Notes: generated from the sequence alone by a model not told the origin. 64,000 nucleotides of DNA from Streptomyces sp. RPT161 (GCF_027533845.1 NZ_JAPZVN010000024.1:31624-95623), one strand, 5' to 3'; counted from the first letter of the stretch, positions 51,476 to 61,096 are shown. Translations and numbers: made by a program.

Positions 51476-52310
51476 ATTGCTCCTCCACCGCCGCCGAGAC
51501 GAGTGTGGTCACGGCCTTGAAGCATCTGATGCCTTCGTACATGGTCGTCGCGGCGTACCGAACGCGGCGTTCGCCACACCGCTCGACCGAGGGCACGACG
51601 CAGGCGGCTCCGACGAGGTGCGCGGCGTCGAACTCCACTTCCACGCTGAACGGACCGCCCCGCGCCGGTTCCTGGCGTACGGCCAGCGCCGCCGCCTGCT
51701 TGGCCGCGGCTCTGATGTCCTCCGCGGTGCGCGCCGGCGGTCGGCACACGGCGGCGTACCGCGACACGTAGTCCTTCACTCCGACGGTGTAGGCGTCGGG
51801 TGCGTAGGTGTGAGCGTCGAGGGCGGTGCGGTCGTCGCCGGTGACCAGGACGACGGGGACTCCGTACTCGGCGGCGACCAGCGCGTTGAGCCGTCCCTCG
51901 CTGGCCCGCTCACCGTTGACCCACACGCCGGTGATGGAGTTGGCGAGGTAGGTGTGGGCCAGGACGCCTTCGGTGCCCGCTCCGGTGTGGTACCCGACGA
52001 ACGCGATGCCGTCGGGTCTGCGGTGGTCTTCGTACTGCACGCCCTCGACCATCGAGAGGTCCTTGTGACGCCCCGTGAGCATCTCGGCTCGCTCGTCGAG
52101 TTGTTCCAACAGGAGGTTGCGCATGGTCCAGTGGGCCTCGTTGACCACGACCTCGTCGGCGCCGCCGTCGTAGAAACCGGCGATCGCCGCGTTCACGTCG
52201 GAGGTGAACATGCCGCGGCACCGCTGCCATTGCTCGGTGCCCGGAAGCACGTCGGCGGGCCATGTGACGCCGGTGGCGCCCTCCATGTCCGCGCTGATCA
52301 GAATTCTCAT
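51468..52310 (-). CDS. M55 D-aminopeptidase (DppA-like)
   Basis: The 280-residue protein is M55: MRILISADMEGATGVTWP with metal residues, VVNEAHWTMRNLL, IAFVGYHTGAGTEG, ANSITGVWVNG, VVLVTGDDRTALDAH and KDYVSRYAAVC. DppA-type enzymes release D-amino acids such as D-Ala from D-Ala-D-Ala or D-Ala-Gly-Gly and can serve cell-wall peptide recycling. It leads a three-peptidase operon. The start ATG 52310 lies only 30 bases from a perfect 66-bp palindrome, probably a regulator site. Confidence 0.9.
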   Translation of the reverse strand: MRILISADMEGATGVTWPADVLPGTEQWQRCRGMFTSDVNAAIAGFYDGGADEVVVNEAHWTMRNLLLEQLDERAEMLTGRHKDLSMVEGVQYEDHRRPDGIAFVGYHTGAGTEGVLAHTYLANSITGVWVNGERASEGRLNALVAAEYGVPVVLVTGDDRTALDAHTYAPDAYTVGVKDYVSRYAAVCRPPARTAEDIRAAAKQAAALAVRQEPARGGPFSVEVEFDAAHLVGAACVVPSVERCGERRVRYAATTMYEGIRCFKAVTTLVSAAVEEQYG

Positions 52311-52339
52311 GGCTCGGACGGTACGCGTCGGTCGACGGC

Positions 52340-52405
52340 GGCCGCCAGGCCTGTGGATAACTCTAGAGGTCTAGACCTCTAGAGTTATCCACAGGCCTGG
52401 CGGCC
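52340..52405. promoter_or_regulatory. perfect 66-bp palindrome with DasR/HutC-like core and two DnaA-box sequences
   Basis: Left arm 52340-52372 and right arm 52373-52405 are exact reverse complements with no loop. The centre is three consecutive 8-bp self-palindromes: CTCTAGAG (52361-52368), GTCTAGAC (52369-52376) and CTCTAGAG (52377-52384). The core GGTCTAGACC equals the core of DasR-type dre sites (consensus around TGGTCTAGACCA). TGTGGATAA (52352-52360) and TTATCCACA (52385-52393) match the DnaA-box consensus, in inverted orientation. It lies 30 bases upstream of the M55-M20-S9 operon and 40 bases after a methyltransferase stop, so it may be an operator, an attenuator-like hairpin or a terminator. 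Confidence 0.6.
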
Positions 52406-52445
52406 ATGCTTCAGCCACCGGAGACTCGGCGGCATGACATCACTC

Positions 52446-53165
52446 TCAGCGACCCACCACCAGCCACTGCGCGGGAAGGTCCATGCGCGAGCCGTCCGGG
52501 CGGTGCTCCGTCATCACCAACTCGATCCGACCCCGCGCGAGCACCGAAAGCCCAGCGCCGCAGAGCAGTTCGGGCACGGATGCGTCATCCACCTCACCCG
52601 GCGTCAACCCATGCGCGAAGACACTGGCCAGCTTCGGCGGCGGCCCACCGTCTCCCTCGGCGGCCTCCCGCAGCACCGACTTCGCCTCCGACAGCAGCTC
52701 CACGACGAAGGCCCGCCCACGCCCACCGACCAGTGTGCCCACGGCCTGTGCGACCGCCGGGCGCGCCGCCCCCTCGCACTGATGGATCACCCCACGCATA
52801 TAGACGTGTGCGTCGCCCAACTCCGTGTGCAGCCGCTGCATGGCCGCCGCGTCGGACGCGTCCAACCGCCTGAACTCCGCGAGGCCGTCCGGATCGCACT
52901 GCCTCGCGTACTCGACGGCCGCCGCCGAGAAGTCCACGCCGACCGCGCGCCCGAAGCGCTTCGCGAGGTAGCGGGTCTGAGTACCGCTGCCGCAGCCGAG
53001 GTCCACCATGGGCAGCGTCCCCGCGCCAAGGTACGGAGCGAACAGTTCCATGTGCGGCTCGGCGCTCAGCGCGGCGTCGCAGTCCCAGATCGCCGCTCCC
53101 GGAGCGACCGGGGTGTCCTTCCAGTACCCCTCCCACGCCTCGGCATAGCGGCTGGATACACCCAT
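52446..53165 (-). CDS. SAM-dependent methyltransferase
   Basis: The 239-residue protein has the class I motifs: LPMVDLGCGSGTQTRYLAKRF (motif I), GVDFSAAAVEYA (acidic motif II) and DGLAEFRRLDASDAAAM (SAM adenine region). The rest of the fold includes HVYMRGVIHQCEG, which replaces the usual catalytic segment, and AFVVELLSEAKSV. The target is unknown. ATG 53165 follows GGGAG by 5 bases. It precedes the palindrome and the M55 operon on the same strand. Confidence 0.85.
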   Translation of the reverse strand: MGVSSRYAEAWEGYWKDTPVAPGAAIWDCDAALSAEPHMELFAPYLGAGTLPMVDLGCGSGTQTRYLAKRFGRAVGVDFSAAAVEYARQCDPDGLAEFRRLDASDAAAMQRLHTELGDAHVYMRGVIHQCEGAARPAVAQAVGTLVGGRGRAFVVELLSEAKSVLREAAEGDGGPPPKLASVFAHGLTPGEVDDASVPELLCGAGLSVLARGRIELVMTEHRPDGSRMDLPAQWLVVGR

Positions 53166-53289
53166 ATGAACTCCCGACACCCAACGAAAAACCGTCAAGA
53201 TCCTTGCTATCGGCCCGAGCGACACCACGGCAAGGAGCGCGTTCCGACGTTCCGCATGCATGCGTCCTGTGCGCCTGGCGCGCGGCAGG

Positions 53290-55716
53290 CTACGCGCGCC
53301 TCCCGCAGGGCAGCGGCTGTTCGAACCACACGGTCTTGCCGTGCGCCCTGCGGCTGGTGCCCCACTTCCGGGAGAGCCGGTCCACAAGACGCAGGCCCCG
53401 GCCGTACTCGTCGTCGGGACCGGTGCCGAGCAGCACGGGCACCGCCTGGTCGTCGTCGCTCACTTCGCACAGCAGCGCGTCGGCCCTCACCAGCCTCAGT
53501 TCAACGCTCTGTGTGCGGGCGTGCCGTACGGCGTTGGTGACGACCTCGCCGACCAGAAACTCCGCGGTTTCGCAGGCCTGTTCCAGGTCCCAGCGGCGCA
53601 GCGTTTCACGAGTCAGTTGGCGAGCCCGCGCCACTTCGCCGGCCCGTGGGGCCAGGGTCCAGGTCGCCACGTCCGAGCGCGGGATGCCGTTGAGCCGGGC
53701 CATCAACAAGGCCACATCGTCCTTGCGGCCGCCGACGGGATTGAGCGCACGGATGATCGCGTCACACGCGTCGGTCATCGAGGCCGCCGGATGCGCCGCG
53801 GTCTCGCACAAGGCGGCCAGCCCGGTGCCGATGTCCTGGCCACGCACCTCGACCAGGCCGTCGGTGCACAACAGCAACCGGTCACCGGGTGCCACGGGTA
53901 CCCGAACGGTCTCGAACGGCACGCCGCCGACTCCTATCGGCGCGCCGGTCGGCAGTTGCAGCAGTTCACTTCGGCCGTCCTCGGCCCTGACCAGAACAGG
54001 TGGAATATGACCAGCGTTGGCAATCAGCAGATCCGACTCGACCGGGTCGTACACCGCGTACAGACAGGTAGCCAGGTAGTGCTCGCCAAGGCGCTGCGCC
54101 AGGTCGTCCAGATGGCGAAGCAGTTGCGCCGGTGGCATGTCAAGGGCCGCCATCGTCTGCACGGCGGTCCTCAACTGTCCCATCATGGCAGCCGAGTTGA
54201 GGCCGTGCCCCATGACATCCCCCACCACCAGCGCCATCCGGGAACCGGGCAGGCGGATGGTGTCGAACCAGTCGCCGCCGATCCGCCCGAGCCGGGTACC
54301 CGGCAGGTAGCGGGTGGCGACGTCGCAGCCCGGCATCCGCGGACTGATCCTCGGCAGCATCCGGTCCTGGAGCGTTTCGGCGACGCTCTCCTGGTGGGTG
54401 TACATACGGGCGTTGTCGAGGACCAGCCCCGCACGGGCGGCCATTTCGGCGCCGGTAGCACGGTCCATGTCGTTGAACGCCGAGCGGTCACCGCGCCGCA
54501 GCAGCACCATGAAGCCCAGCACCACATGGCGCGCCTTGAGCGGGACGATGAGGATCGACCGTCCATTGATCAGCGGGCGCAGATCGCGCTTCTCGAACTG
54601 GGCGGCGATCCTGTCGCCCAACTCATCGCTGATCAGCGGGATGAGTACGGGTTCACCGGTGACCATGCACTGGAAGAACGGAGTGTGCTCGGGAAACGCC
54701 ATGGCCTCGCCGACCGGGACGGTGTCGTCCCAGCGGCCCGGTTCGTCGTTGTGCTCGACCCACACCCGGTGCCAGATGGTGGTGACGTCCGGCGGCCCGT
54801 CGGGGAAGCCCTCGCCCGCGAGCACCTCAGCCCGCAGGTGCGTTCCGGCGAAGTCGGCGAAGCGCGGCACGGCCGCGCTGGTCACCTCGCGGATGGTGCG
54901 CTCCAGGTCGAGGGAGGAGCCGATCCGCCCGGAGACCTCGTTGAGGAACTCCAACCGCTCCCGAACAGCGGCGTGTTCGAGGTCCAGGGCATCATCCCGC
55001 GATGTCACCGCGGCGGGCACGTCCGGGGTCGCGGCAGGCACCTCATGGCGCTGACGGAGCTTGGCCCGCCGCTCCAGGTATCTGGGCACACCCCAGTCGG
55101 GGGTGACGGGCACCCGCTCGTACTGGCTGATCTCCATTACCGGGTAGCCGAGTTCGAGGACCTGGGAAACGATACGGCTGCTGCCCGCGGGTCCCATGTT
55201 GGGCAGGATGTCGGGCAACCGCTCGCCCAGCAGGTCCGCGCCGGGGAACTCGGTGTGCAGGGCGAAGCCAGGAGACACGCGTTCCAGCGGCCTGGCGCGT
55301 CCGCCGTCCGCGCACTCGTCGACGCCCAGCCGGGCCGCGTCGGCCATCAGCACCAGCAACCGCTCCGGGCCCGGACCCGCCAGTGGATACGCCCACCAGA
55401 GCACATCGACGGGGCCGCCCTGGGCATCGGACAGGTGCGCCCGCCCGGCGGTCGGATAGGAGGTCATATCGGAGAGCGAGACGTCCAGTTCCGGCCCGGC
55501 CCGGTCGCCGTCCTCCTCCTGAGCGGTCAACGCGCCGGTGACTGGCAGCAGGTCGACACCCGGGCGGCCCACCGCCTCGTCTCGTGCCGTGCCCAGCAGT
55601 CGACGCGCGCCACTGCTCCAGTGCGAGACCAGGCCGTCGCCGTCCATGACGACCACGGCCAGCGGGATCCGTCCGGGAGGTGTGCTGGTCGGCTCGGGCG
55701 GCATGGGGTGGTCCAT
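53290..55716 (-). CDS. PAS-GAF-PP2C (SpoIIE)-ATPase regulator of sigma factor partner switching
   Basis: The 808-residue protein has a PAS-like region (about 15-120), a second sensor, a GAF domain (about 265-440), a PP2C/SpoIIE phosphatase (about 455-680: IGGDWFDTIRLPG, VVGDVMGHGLNSAAMM, LLCTDGLVEVRG, RKDDVALLMARL) and a C-terminal anti-sigma-type HATPase (about 695-800: VGEVVTNAVRHARTQ, EYGRGLRLVDRLSRKWG). Such proteins dephosphorylate anti-anti-sigma factors and may bind the partner. No cognate sigma or antagonist is adjacent. ATG 55716 follows AAGGAG; a longer frame to 55863 is not supported. Confidence 0.9.
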   Translation of the reverse strand: MDHPMPPEPTSTPPGRIPLAVVVMDGDGLVSHWSSGARRLLGTARDEAVGRPGVDLLPVTGALTAQEEDGDRAGPELDVSLSDMTSYPTAGRAHLSDAQGGPVDVLWWAYPLAGPGPERLLVLMADAARLGVDECADGGRARPLERVSPGFALHTEFPGADLLGERLPDILPNMGPAGSSRIVSQVLELGYPVMEISQYERVPVTPDWGVPRYLERRAKLRQRHEVPAATPDVPAAVTSRDDALDLEHAAVRERLEFLNEVSGRIGSSLDLERTIREVTSAAVPRFADFAGTHLRAEVLAGEGFPDGPPDVTTIWHRVWVEHNDEPGRWDDTVPVGEAMAFPEHTPFFQCMVTGEPVLIPLISDELGDRIAAQFEKRDLRPLINGRSILIVPLKARHVVLGFMVLLRRGDRSAFNDMDRATGAEMAARAGLVLDNARMYTHQESVAETLQDRMLPRISPRMPGCDVATRYLPGTRLGRIGGDWFDTIRLPGSRMALVVGDVMGHGLNSAAMMGQLRTAVQTMAALDMPPAQLLRHLDDLAQRLGEHYLATCLYAVYDPVESDLLIANAGHIPPVLVRAEDGRSELLQLPTGAPIGVGGVPFETVRVPVAPGDRLLLCTDGLVEVRGQDIGTGLAALCETAAHPAASMTDACDAIIRALNPVGGRKDDVALLMARLNGIPRSDVATWTLAPRAGEVARARQLTRETLRRWDLEQACETAEFLVGEVVTNAVRHARTQSVELRLVRADALLCEVSDDDQAVPVLLGTGPDDEYGRGLRLVDRLSRKWGTSRRAHGKTVWFEQPLPCGRRA

Positions 55717-55945
55717 CGTCCGCGGGACTCCTTCCCTGTGGGGTCGCGGCCCACGGCCGTCCCCCGCCGCGGTGCAAGATCTGCGACGCCGGTACCACCG
55801 TACGGCCCGGTGCGAAGCCGGTGGGCGCAAAGCGAGAATCCGGCGCACGCCAGCACGAGTCACCCGCTACCACGGTCTGAGCGACGTGCGTGTTAGCGTC
55901 CCGTTCTTGGTACGGCATCTGGGGAAAGACCGGGAGCAAACACCC

Positions 55946-57589
55946 ATGAGCACGCTCGAACCGGCCCCTCGCGCCGCGCTTCTGCCACGTCTGCCCGCGG
56001 CGTCGTGGCTGAGGCATCCCGTTGTCGCGGCGGTGCTGCTGGCAGGTGCGCTCCATGTGGTGTGGGCGCTGTTCCTGGCTGCCGAGGGCGGTGACCTGGC
56101 CGCGCAGTACGCATGGACCGAGTTCGCACAGCACAACCCCGACTCCGCGTACAACCTGTCGTGGTACGGCGGTATGCATCCCGTCTCGTACAGCGTGCTG
56201 ACGCCCTACCTGATGGCGTTCGCGGGGGTCCGCACGACGGCGATAATCGTGGGCACCCTCTCCGCCGCCGTCTTCGCCCAGTTGCTGATCCGCTCGGGGG
56301 TTCGGCAACCCATGACACCGGCTCTGTGGGGCGCCTTCTCGCTGTGGTGCGACACGGTGTCGGGACGGGTGACGTTCGCCGTCGGGGTGCTGTTCGGCCT
56401 GGCGGCCGTCTGGGCCGCGTACGAGACCTGGGGCAACCGGTTCGTGCGTGGTGGAACGGCGGCGGCGCTGGGTGCGCTGGCCACGCTCTCCAGTCCGGTG
56501 GCGGGGCTGTTCGTGGAAGTGGTGGCGGCGGCGCTGATCCTCACCGGGCGACGCAAGGCCGGCTGTGCCATGGCGGCCGGGCCGGTGCTGGTGGTCGCCA
56601 CGACGACGCTGCTGTTCCCCTTCTACGGGGTGCAGCCGTTCTCGTGGGGCGGTGCGCTGCTGCCGGTGCTGGTCGCGGCGCCGCTGGCGGTGTGCGCTCC
56701 GAAGTCCTGGCGGCCGGTGCGGATCGGCGCCGCGGTCTACGTGCTGGGAGTCGTGCTGACCTTGGCGGTCCCGTCGCCGGTGGGCAGCAATGTGGTGCGT
56801 CTGGCGCTGCTGTTCGGCGGCCCGCTGCTGCTGGCCGCCATCGCGGCCAGTAGGCAGGTGGACGCCAGGAAGACGGTCGTGCTGGGGCTCGCCTTCGCCG
56901 TCGCGTTGGTCTGGCAGATCTTCAAGCCCGTGCAGGACCTGCTCTCCACCGCGCCCGCCGCGGGTTGGTCGGCCTACTCGCGGCCGCTGCTCACCGAGTT
57001 GGACCGGCTGGGCGCGGATCGTGGACGGGTGGAGGCGGTCGCCGCGCAGACGCACTGGGAGTCGGCGGGCCTGGCGCCGTACGTCAACCTGGCGCGCGGC
57101 TGGAACCGGCAGGTTGACGTCGAGCGGAACCCGCTGTTCTACCACGGCACGCTGACGCCCGAGGCCTACCACGAGTGGCTGCGGCGCTGGGGAGTGAGCC
57201 TGGTGGTGCTGCCCAACGCCGAGCCGGACGGAGCCTCGCTCGCGGAGGCGCGCATCGTCGCCGCCGGGCAGCCGTGGCTGCGGCCGGTCTGGAACGACGC
57301 GCACTGGCGGGTGTTCCGCGTCACCGACGCGTTGCCATTGGCCGACGTTCCCGCACAGGTGGTGCGGGCGGCGGAGGGCGAGATGTCGGTGCGGGTTCCC
57401 AAGCCGGGGGCGGTTCTGGTGCGGGTGACCTGGTCGCCGTGGCTCGGGGTGCTGGGAGGCGGAAACGCCTGTCTGGAGCAGGACGGCGAGTGGACGCGGT
57501 TGCGGGCGGCCGAGCCGGGAGTCTTCCGGATCGGCGCTCGCTACCAACTGCCGCGCGGCACACCGTGCCGAACGACGGCGGGGCGCTGA
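55946..57589 (+). CDS. large integral membrane protein of unknown function
   Basis: The 547-residue protein has about 10-12 membrane helices up to about residue 340 (HPVVAAVLLAGALHVVWALF, FSLWCDTVSGRVTFAVGVLF, VRLALLFGGPLLLAAIAA), then a soluble region (about 345-547) with PLLTELDRLGADRGRVEAV, RGWNRQVDVERNPLFYHG and WSPWLGVLGGGNACLEQDGEW. The order resembles GT-C-type membrane glycosyltransferases or O-antigen-like proteins, but I recognise no family. It is conserved in style with Streptomyces proteins of unknown role. ATG 55946 has GGGAG nine bases upstream. It is divergent from the PP2C regulator. Confidence 0.65.
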   Translation: MSTLEPAPRAALLPRLPAASWLRHPVVAAVLLAGALHVVWALFLAAEGGDLAAQYAWTEFAQHNPDSAYNLSWYGGMHPVSYSVLTPYLMAFAGVRTTAIIVGTLSAAVFAQLLIRSGVRQPMTPALWGAFSLWCDTVSGRVTFAVGVLFGLAAVWAAYETWGNRFVRGGTAAALGALATLSSPVAGLFVEVVAAALILTGRRKAGCAMAAGPVLVVATTTLLFPFYGVQPFSWGGALLPVLVAAPLAVCAPKSWRPVRIGAAVYVLGVVLTLAVPSPVGSNVVRLALLFGGPLLLAAIAASRQVDARKTVVLGLAFAVALVWQIFKPVQDLLSTAPAAGWSAYSRPLLTELDRLGADRGRVEAVAAQTHWESAGLAPYVNLARGWNRQVDVERNPLFYHGTLTPEAYHEWLRRWGVSLVVLPNAEPDGASLAEARIVAAGQPWLRPVWNDAHWRVFRVTDALPLADVPAQVVRAAEGEMSVRVPKPGAVLVRVTWSPWLGVLGGGNACLEQDGEWTRLRAAEPGVFRIGARYQLPRGTPCRTTAGR

Positions 57590-57620
57590 GCGCGGTCGGG
57601 CGACCGCGCTCAGCGCCCCG
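57579..57620. terminator. bidirectional 19-bp terminator hairpin
   Basis: Bases 57579-57597 pair perfectly with 57602-57620 around loop GGGC. It includes the stop of the membrane protein and lies 10 bases from the MFS stop, between convergent genes. Confidence 0.85.
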
Positions 57621-57630
57621 GCAATCCGCG

Positions 57631-60225
57631 TCAGTCCTCGTGGCCCAGTTGCAGGTCGCGTTCGGTGCGTCCACCGCCCGCGACCTGTAGGACGGTGGCC
57701 ACCGGCGGGTAGCCCGCCGCGATCACGGTGTACGAACCCGCCGCCAGGTCAACGAAGCGGAAGACGCCGTCGCCGCCAGTGGTGACCGAGTCGACGACGT
57801 TGCCCGCCGCGTCCAGCAGGGTCACCCGGGCGTCCTCCACCGGCCGTCCGTCCGGCGACCGGACGGTACCTCGCAGCACTGCGCCACCCGCCAGCTCCAC
57901 GTCCTGCCTGGTCTCGCGGGCGGCCTGCACGGAGACCGGCAGCGCTGCGGGGCGGAACGCGGGGGCGCTGGCGGCCAGCGTGTACTCGCCCGCGATGAGT
58001 TCGGTGAGCACGTAAGAGCCCTCGCGGCTGGTGCGGGTGCTGGCCACCACCTCGCCGCGCACATCGGTCAGGGTCACGATGGCGTCCGGTACCGGCGTGC
58101 CGTCGGCGGTCAGGACCGCGCCCGCCAGCCGTCCGGCGCCACCGAGCACCACGTCGAGGTCCACCGGACGTTCCCCGACCGTGACGGTGACCGCCTGCGG
58201 CTGGTGGCCGCCCGCGGACGCGATGAGCACATAGCTGCCGTTGCCCGGTGTGCTGAGCGCATACCGCCCGTCGTCACCGGTGGCGCCGCGCCCGATCTGC
58301 CGACCGGAGGCGTCGATGAGGGTCAGGGCCGCGCGGGCCACCGTGGTGCCGTCGGAGTGCTGGACCGTACCGCACACGGGGACGCCCGCGCCGGGAGCGG
58401 ACCGTGCCTCGGGGATGAGCGACTGCGCACCGGTCGCCGGACCGTTCTGGGTCACCGGGAGTTTCTCCTTGAGCAGAAAGGCGAGCAGGAAGCCGAAGAC
58501 GAGCACCGGCACCAGGTACAGGTAGATCCGCGGCATGGCCTCCGCGTACGCCCGCACATAGCCGTCGCGCAGCGGCGCGGGCAACGCGTGCACCAGCTGC
58601 GGGGTGATCGAGTCGGGGTTTGGCAGCCGCGCCGAGTGCGGCAGTCGCACGGCGAGACGGGCGGTGAGCCGGTGGGCGAACAGCGTGCCGAACACCGCCG
58701 CGCCCAGTGAACCGCCGATCTGCCGGAAGTAGTTGTTGGCCGAGGTCGCGGTGCCCAGGTCAGTGGGGCGGACGGTGTTCTGCACGGCCAGGACCAGCAC
58801 CGGCAGGCACAGTCCGATGCCCACGCCGAGCAGGGCCAGCCAACCGCTGTAGACGGTGCGCGGGGTGCTGCCGTCAAGCCGGGACAGCAGCCAGGTGCCG
58901 ACCGACGCGCACGCACAGCCGAGGATCGGGTAGGCCTTGTAGTGATCGGTGCGGCTGATGAGTTGGCCGGAGACGATGGAGGCGACCACCACGCCGCCGG
59001 TCATGGGCAGCGTCAGCAGCCCGGACCGGGTGGCGGAGGCCCCGTCCACCATCTGCAGGAACGTCGGCAGATAGGTTGCCGCGCCGAACAGCGCGACCCC
59101 GACGGCGGCGCCGACGAGCCCGCTGACGATGAACACCCGGTCCCGGAAAAGCCGCAGCGGAATGATCGGGTCGACCGCGAACCGCTCGACGACAAGGAAG
59201 CCGACGCCGGCGACGAGCGCACCCGCGCCGAGGCCGACGATCACATCCGATCGCCACGCGTACCGGGTACCGCCCCAACTGGTCAGCAGCACAAGGCAGA
59301 CGGAGAGGACGACGATCAGCAGGGCGCCGAGCACGTCCAGTCGCGGGCGGGCGGTGGGCCTGGGCAGTCTCAGCACCAGGGTGATCACCACGAGGGTGAT
59401 CAGCCCGAAGGGCACGTTGACGTAGAAGCACCAGCGCCACGAGGCGTGGTCGGTGAGGAAACCGCCGAGCAGCGGTCCCGCCACCGAGGCCAGCCCGAAC
59501 GCCGCACCGATCAGGCCCATGTAGCGGCCGCGTCGCCGGGGCGGCACGATGTCGGCGATGATCGCCTGGACGCCGATCATGAGACCGCCGCCACCGATTC
59601 CCTGGAGGCCACGGAAGACGATGAGTTCGTCCATCGAGTGCGACCAGCCCGCCAGGGCCGAGCCCATGACGAACGTGGCGATCGCGAACTGGAAGACAGG
59701 TTTGCGGCCGAAGAGGTCGCCGAGCTTGCCGTAGATCGGCAGGCCCACGGTGGAGGCCAGCAGATAGGCGGTCACCACCCACGACATATGGCCCAGCCCG
59801 TGCAACTCCCCCACGATCTTGGGGAGTGCGGTCGCCACGATGGTCTGGTCCAAGGCGGCGAGCAGCAGGGTGAGCATCAGCCCGAGGAAGACCATCCGCA
59901 CCCGGCGCGCGCTCGGTTGCACCGTGGCGGGCGGCCCCTCGGCGCCCTCGTAAGACTCCTCGGCACCCTCGTACGGCTCCTGCACGCCCTCGCAGGACGC
60001 GGGCGCCTGGCGGGCAGGCTCGGCCTCGTACGGCTGCTGCGGAGGCGGAGTGCCCTGATGCGGTACGCGGGTCGCCGCGCCCGGGGCGGCCGTCGCCCAG
60101 TCCGGCGCCTTCGGTCGCTTCGCGCCCTGACCCGGCCCGGCGCTGTCGGTCCTCTCGGCCTGTCCGGCCAGTGCGGTCCCGCCCACTGCTGCTCCCCTCG
60201 TCACGCTGGGGGCCATTTCTCGCAT
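57631..60225 (-). CDS. DHA2-type MFS transporter fused to three CarboxypepD_reg-like repeats
   Basis: The 864-residue protein has a hydrophilic N-tail (about 1-105, with YEGAE repeats), a 14-helix MFS domain ([75 protein letters not shown]), and from about residue 625 three tandem beta domains of about 80 residues. Each has an Ig-like/carboxypeptidase-regulatory pattern ([60 protein letters not shown]). The pattern D-G-x-P-V-x-x-A-x-V-T-L is repeated. Such domains usually lie outside cells, yet a 14-helix MFS should leave both termini inside. ATG 60225 or 60216 is the start; neither has a strong ribosome site. Confidence 0.85.
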   Translation of the reverse strand: MREMAPSVTRGAAVGGTALAGQAERTDSAGPGQGAKRPKAPDWATAAPGAATRVPHQGTPPPQQPYEAEPARQAPASCEGVQEPYEGAEESYEGAEGPPATVQPSARRVRMVFLGLMLTLLLAALDQTIVATALPKIVGELHGLGHMSWVVTAYLLASTVGLPIYGKLGDLFGRKPVFQFAIATFVMGSALAGWSHSMDELIVFRGLQGIGGGGLMIGVQAIIADIVPPRRRGRYMGLIGAAFGLASVAGPLLGGFLTDHASWRWCFYVNVPFGLITLVVITLVLRLPRPTARPRLDVLGALLIVVLSVCLVLLTSWGGTRYAWRSDVIVGLGAGALVAGVGFLVVERFAVDPIIPLRLFRDRVFIVSGLVGAAVGVALFGAATYLPTFLQMVDGASATRSGLLTLPMTGGVVVASIVSGQLISRTDHYKAYPILGCACASVGTWLLSRLDGSTPRTVYSGWLALLGVGIGLCLPVLVLAVQNTVRPTDLGTATSANNYFRQIGGSLGAAVFGTLFAHRLTARLAVRLPHSARLPNPDSITPQLVHALPAPLRDGYVRAYAEAMPRIYLYLVPVLVFGFLLAFLLKEKLPVTQNGPATGAQSLIPEARSAPGAGVPVCGTVQHSDGTTVARAALTLIDASGRQIGRGATGDDGRYALSTPGNGSYVLIASAGGHQPQAVTVTVGERPVDLDVVLGGAGRLAGAVLTADGTPVPDAIVTLTDVRGEVVASTRTSREGSYVLTELIAGEYTLAASAPAFRPAALPVSVQAARETRQDVELAGGAVLRGTVRSPDGRPVEDARVTLLDAAGNVVDSVTTGGDGVFRFVDLAAGSYTVIAAGYPPVATVLQVAGGGRTERDLQLGHED

Positions 60226-60339
60226 TACGCGACAGGAACGAGCAAGCGCGACGTTTCTCCTCAGGGGGCAGGGGGAGGGCGGTCAACTACCGCCGCGAAA
60301 AACGCACTTGGCACCCCATCAGGGAATTTCGCACTAAGC

Positions 60340-60360
60340 GGCGCGCGCTAGGCGCGCGCC
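60340..60360 (-). terminator. hairpin downstream of the SRPBCC gene
   Basis: GGCGCGCGC (60340-60348) pairs with GCGCGCGCC (60352-60360) around TAG, 72 bases beyond the SRPBCC stop. A T-rich tail is lacking. Confidence 0.45.
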
Positions 60361-60432
60361 TCCCTTGCCAAGAAATCCACTCGATTCGGTGAATACGGCC
60401 GGTGCCGGTTTTCGCCGCCGTTCCGCAGTTGG

Positions 60433-60876
60433 TTACTTCTCGACGTGTGCCGCGAGATTGGCGAGGACCTGGTCGTGGATGCGGTTGAGCCCCTTGGGGG
60501 CGAAGGTCCGCTCGAAGAAGCCGCCGATGCCGGTCGCACCGCTCCAGGTGGTGGAAACGACCACCTTGGCCTTGCCCTCCCCGGCCGGGGTCACGGTCCA
60601 GGTGGTGACCATGGTGGAGTTGCGGTCCTTCTCCACGAGCTGCCCGGGCGACGGCTCGGTCACCTCGAGCAGGCAGTCCCGCACCCGCTTGGAGGTGGCC
60701 TGCAGCTTCCAGTGCACCAGGGTGCCCGCACCGGCGCCACCCTCGCGCACCTCGTACTCGCTGTACTGCTCGGGCAGCAGTTCCTTGCGGGCATGGGCGT
60801 AGTCCGCGAGGGTGCCGAACGCCGCTTCGGGCGTGGCGGCGACGATCCGCTCGGTGGTGGCCTCTACCTGTGCCAT
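60433..60876 (-). CDS. SRPBCC/START-like domain protein
   Basis: The 147-residue protein is a single-domain SRPBCC (polyketide cyclase/START-like) protein: VEATTERIVAATPEAAFGTL, ELLPEQYSEYEV, LVHWKLQATSKRVRDCLLEV, MVTTWTVTPAGEGKAKVVVS and GIGGFFERTFAPKGLNRIHDQV. It probably binds a hydrophobic ligand. ATG 60876 follows GGAGG by 8 bases. A longer frame to 61275 is rejected. Confidence 0.85.
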   Translation of the reverse strand: MAQVEATTERIVAATPEAAFGTLADYAHARKELLPEQYSEYEVREGGAGAGTLVHWKLQATSKRVRDCLLEVTEPSPGQLVEKDRNSTMVTTWTVTPAGEGKAKVVVSTTWSGATGIGGFFERTFAPKGLNRIHDQVLANLAAHVEK

Positions 60877-61096
60877 CTGTTCGTCCTCCGGTTCGTGTTC
60901 CGGGGGCACCGCCTCCGGAATCGACTCACTTGCTCGGTCAGGGCAGAAGCCAACCACCGTGGGGCCGCCGAACCGAAATCGGGGCCTCATCCGGCCCACA
61001 CCGGTTAACGCGTGGCCCTGGATCCGACTCGCGCCAAATTCGCTCGCGTGTTCTATTCTGGTTTTCGGGGGGCCGGCGACGCGAGGAGGCAGCAGC

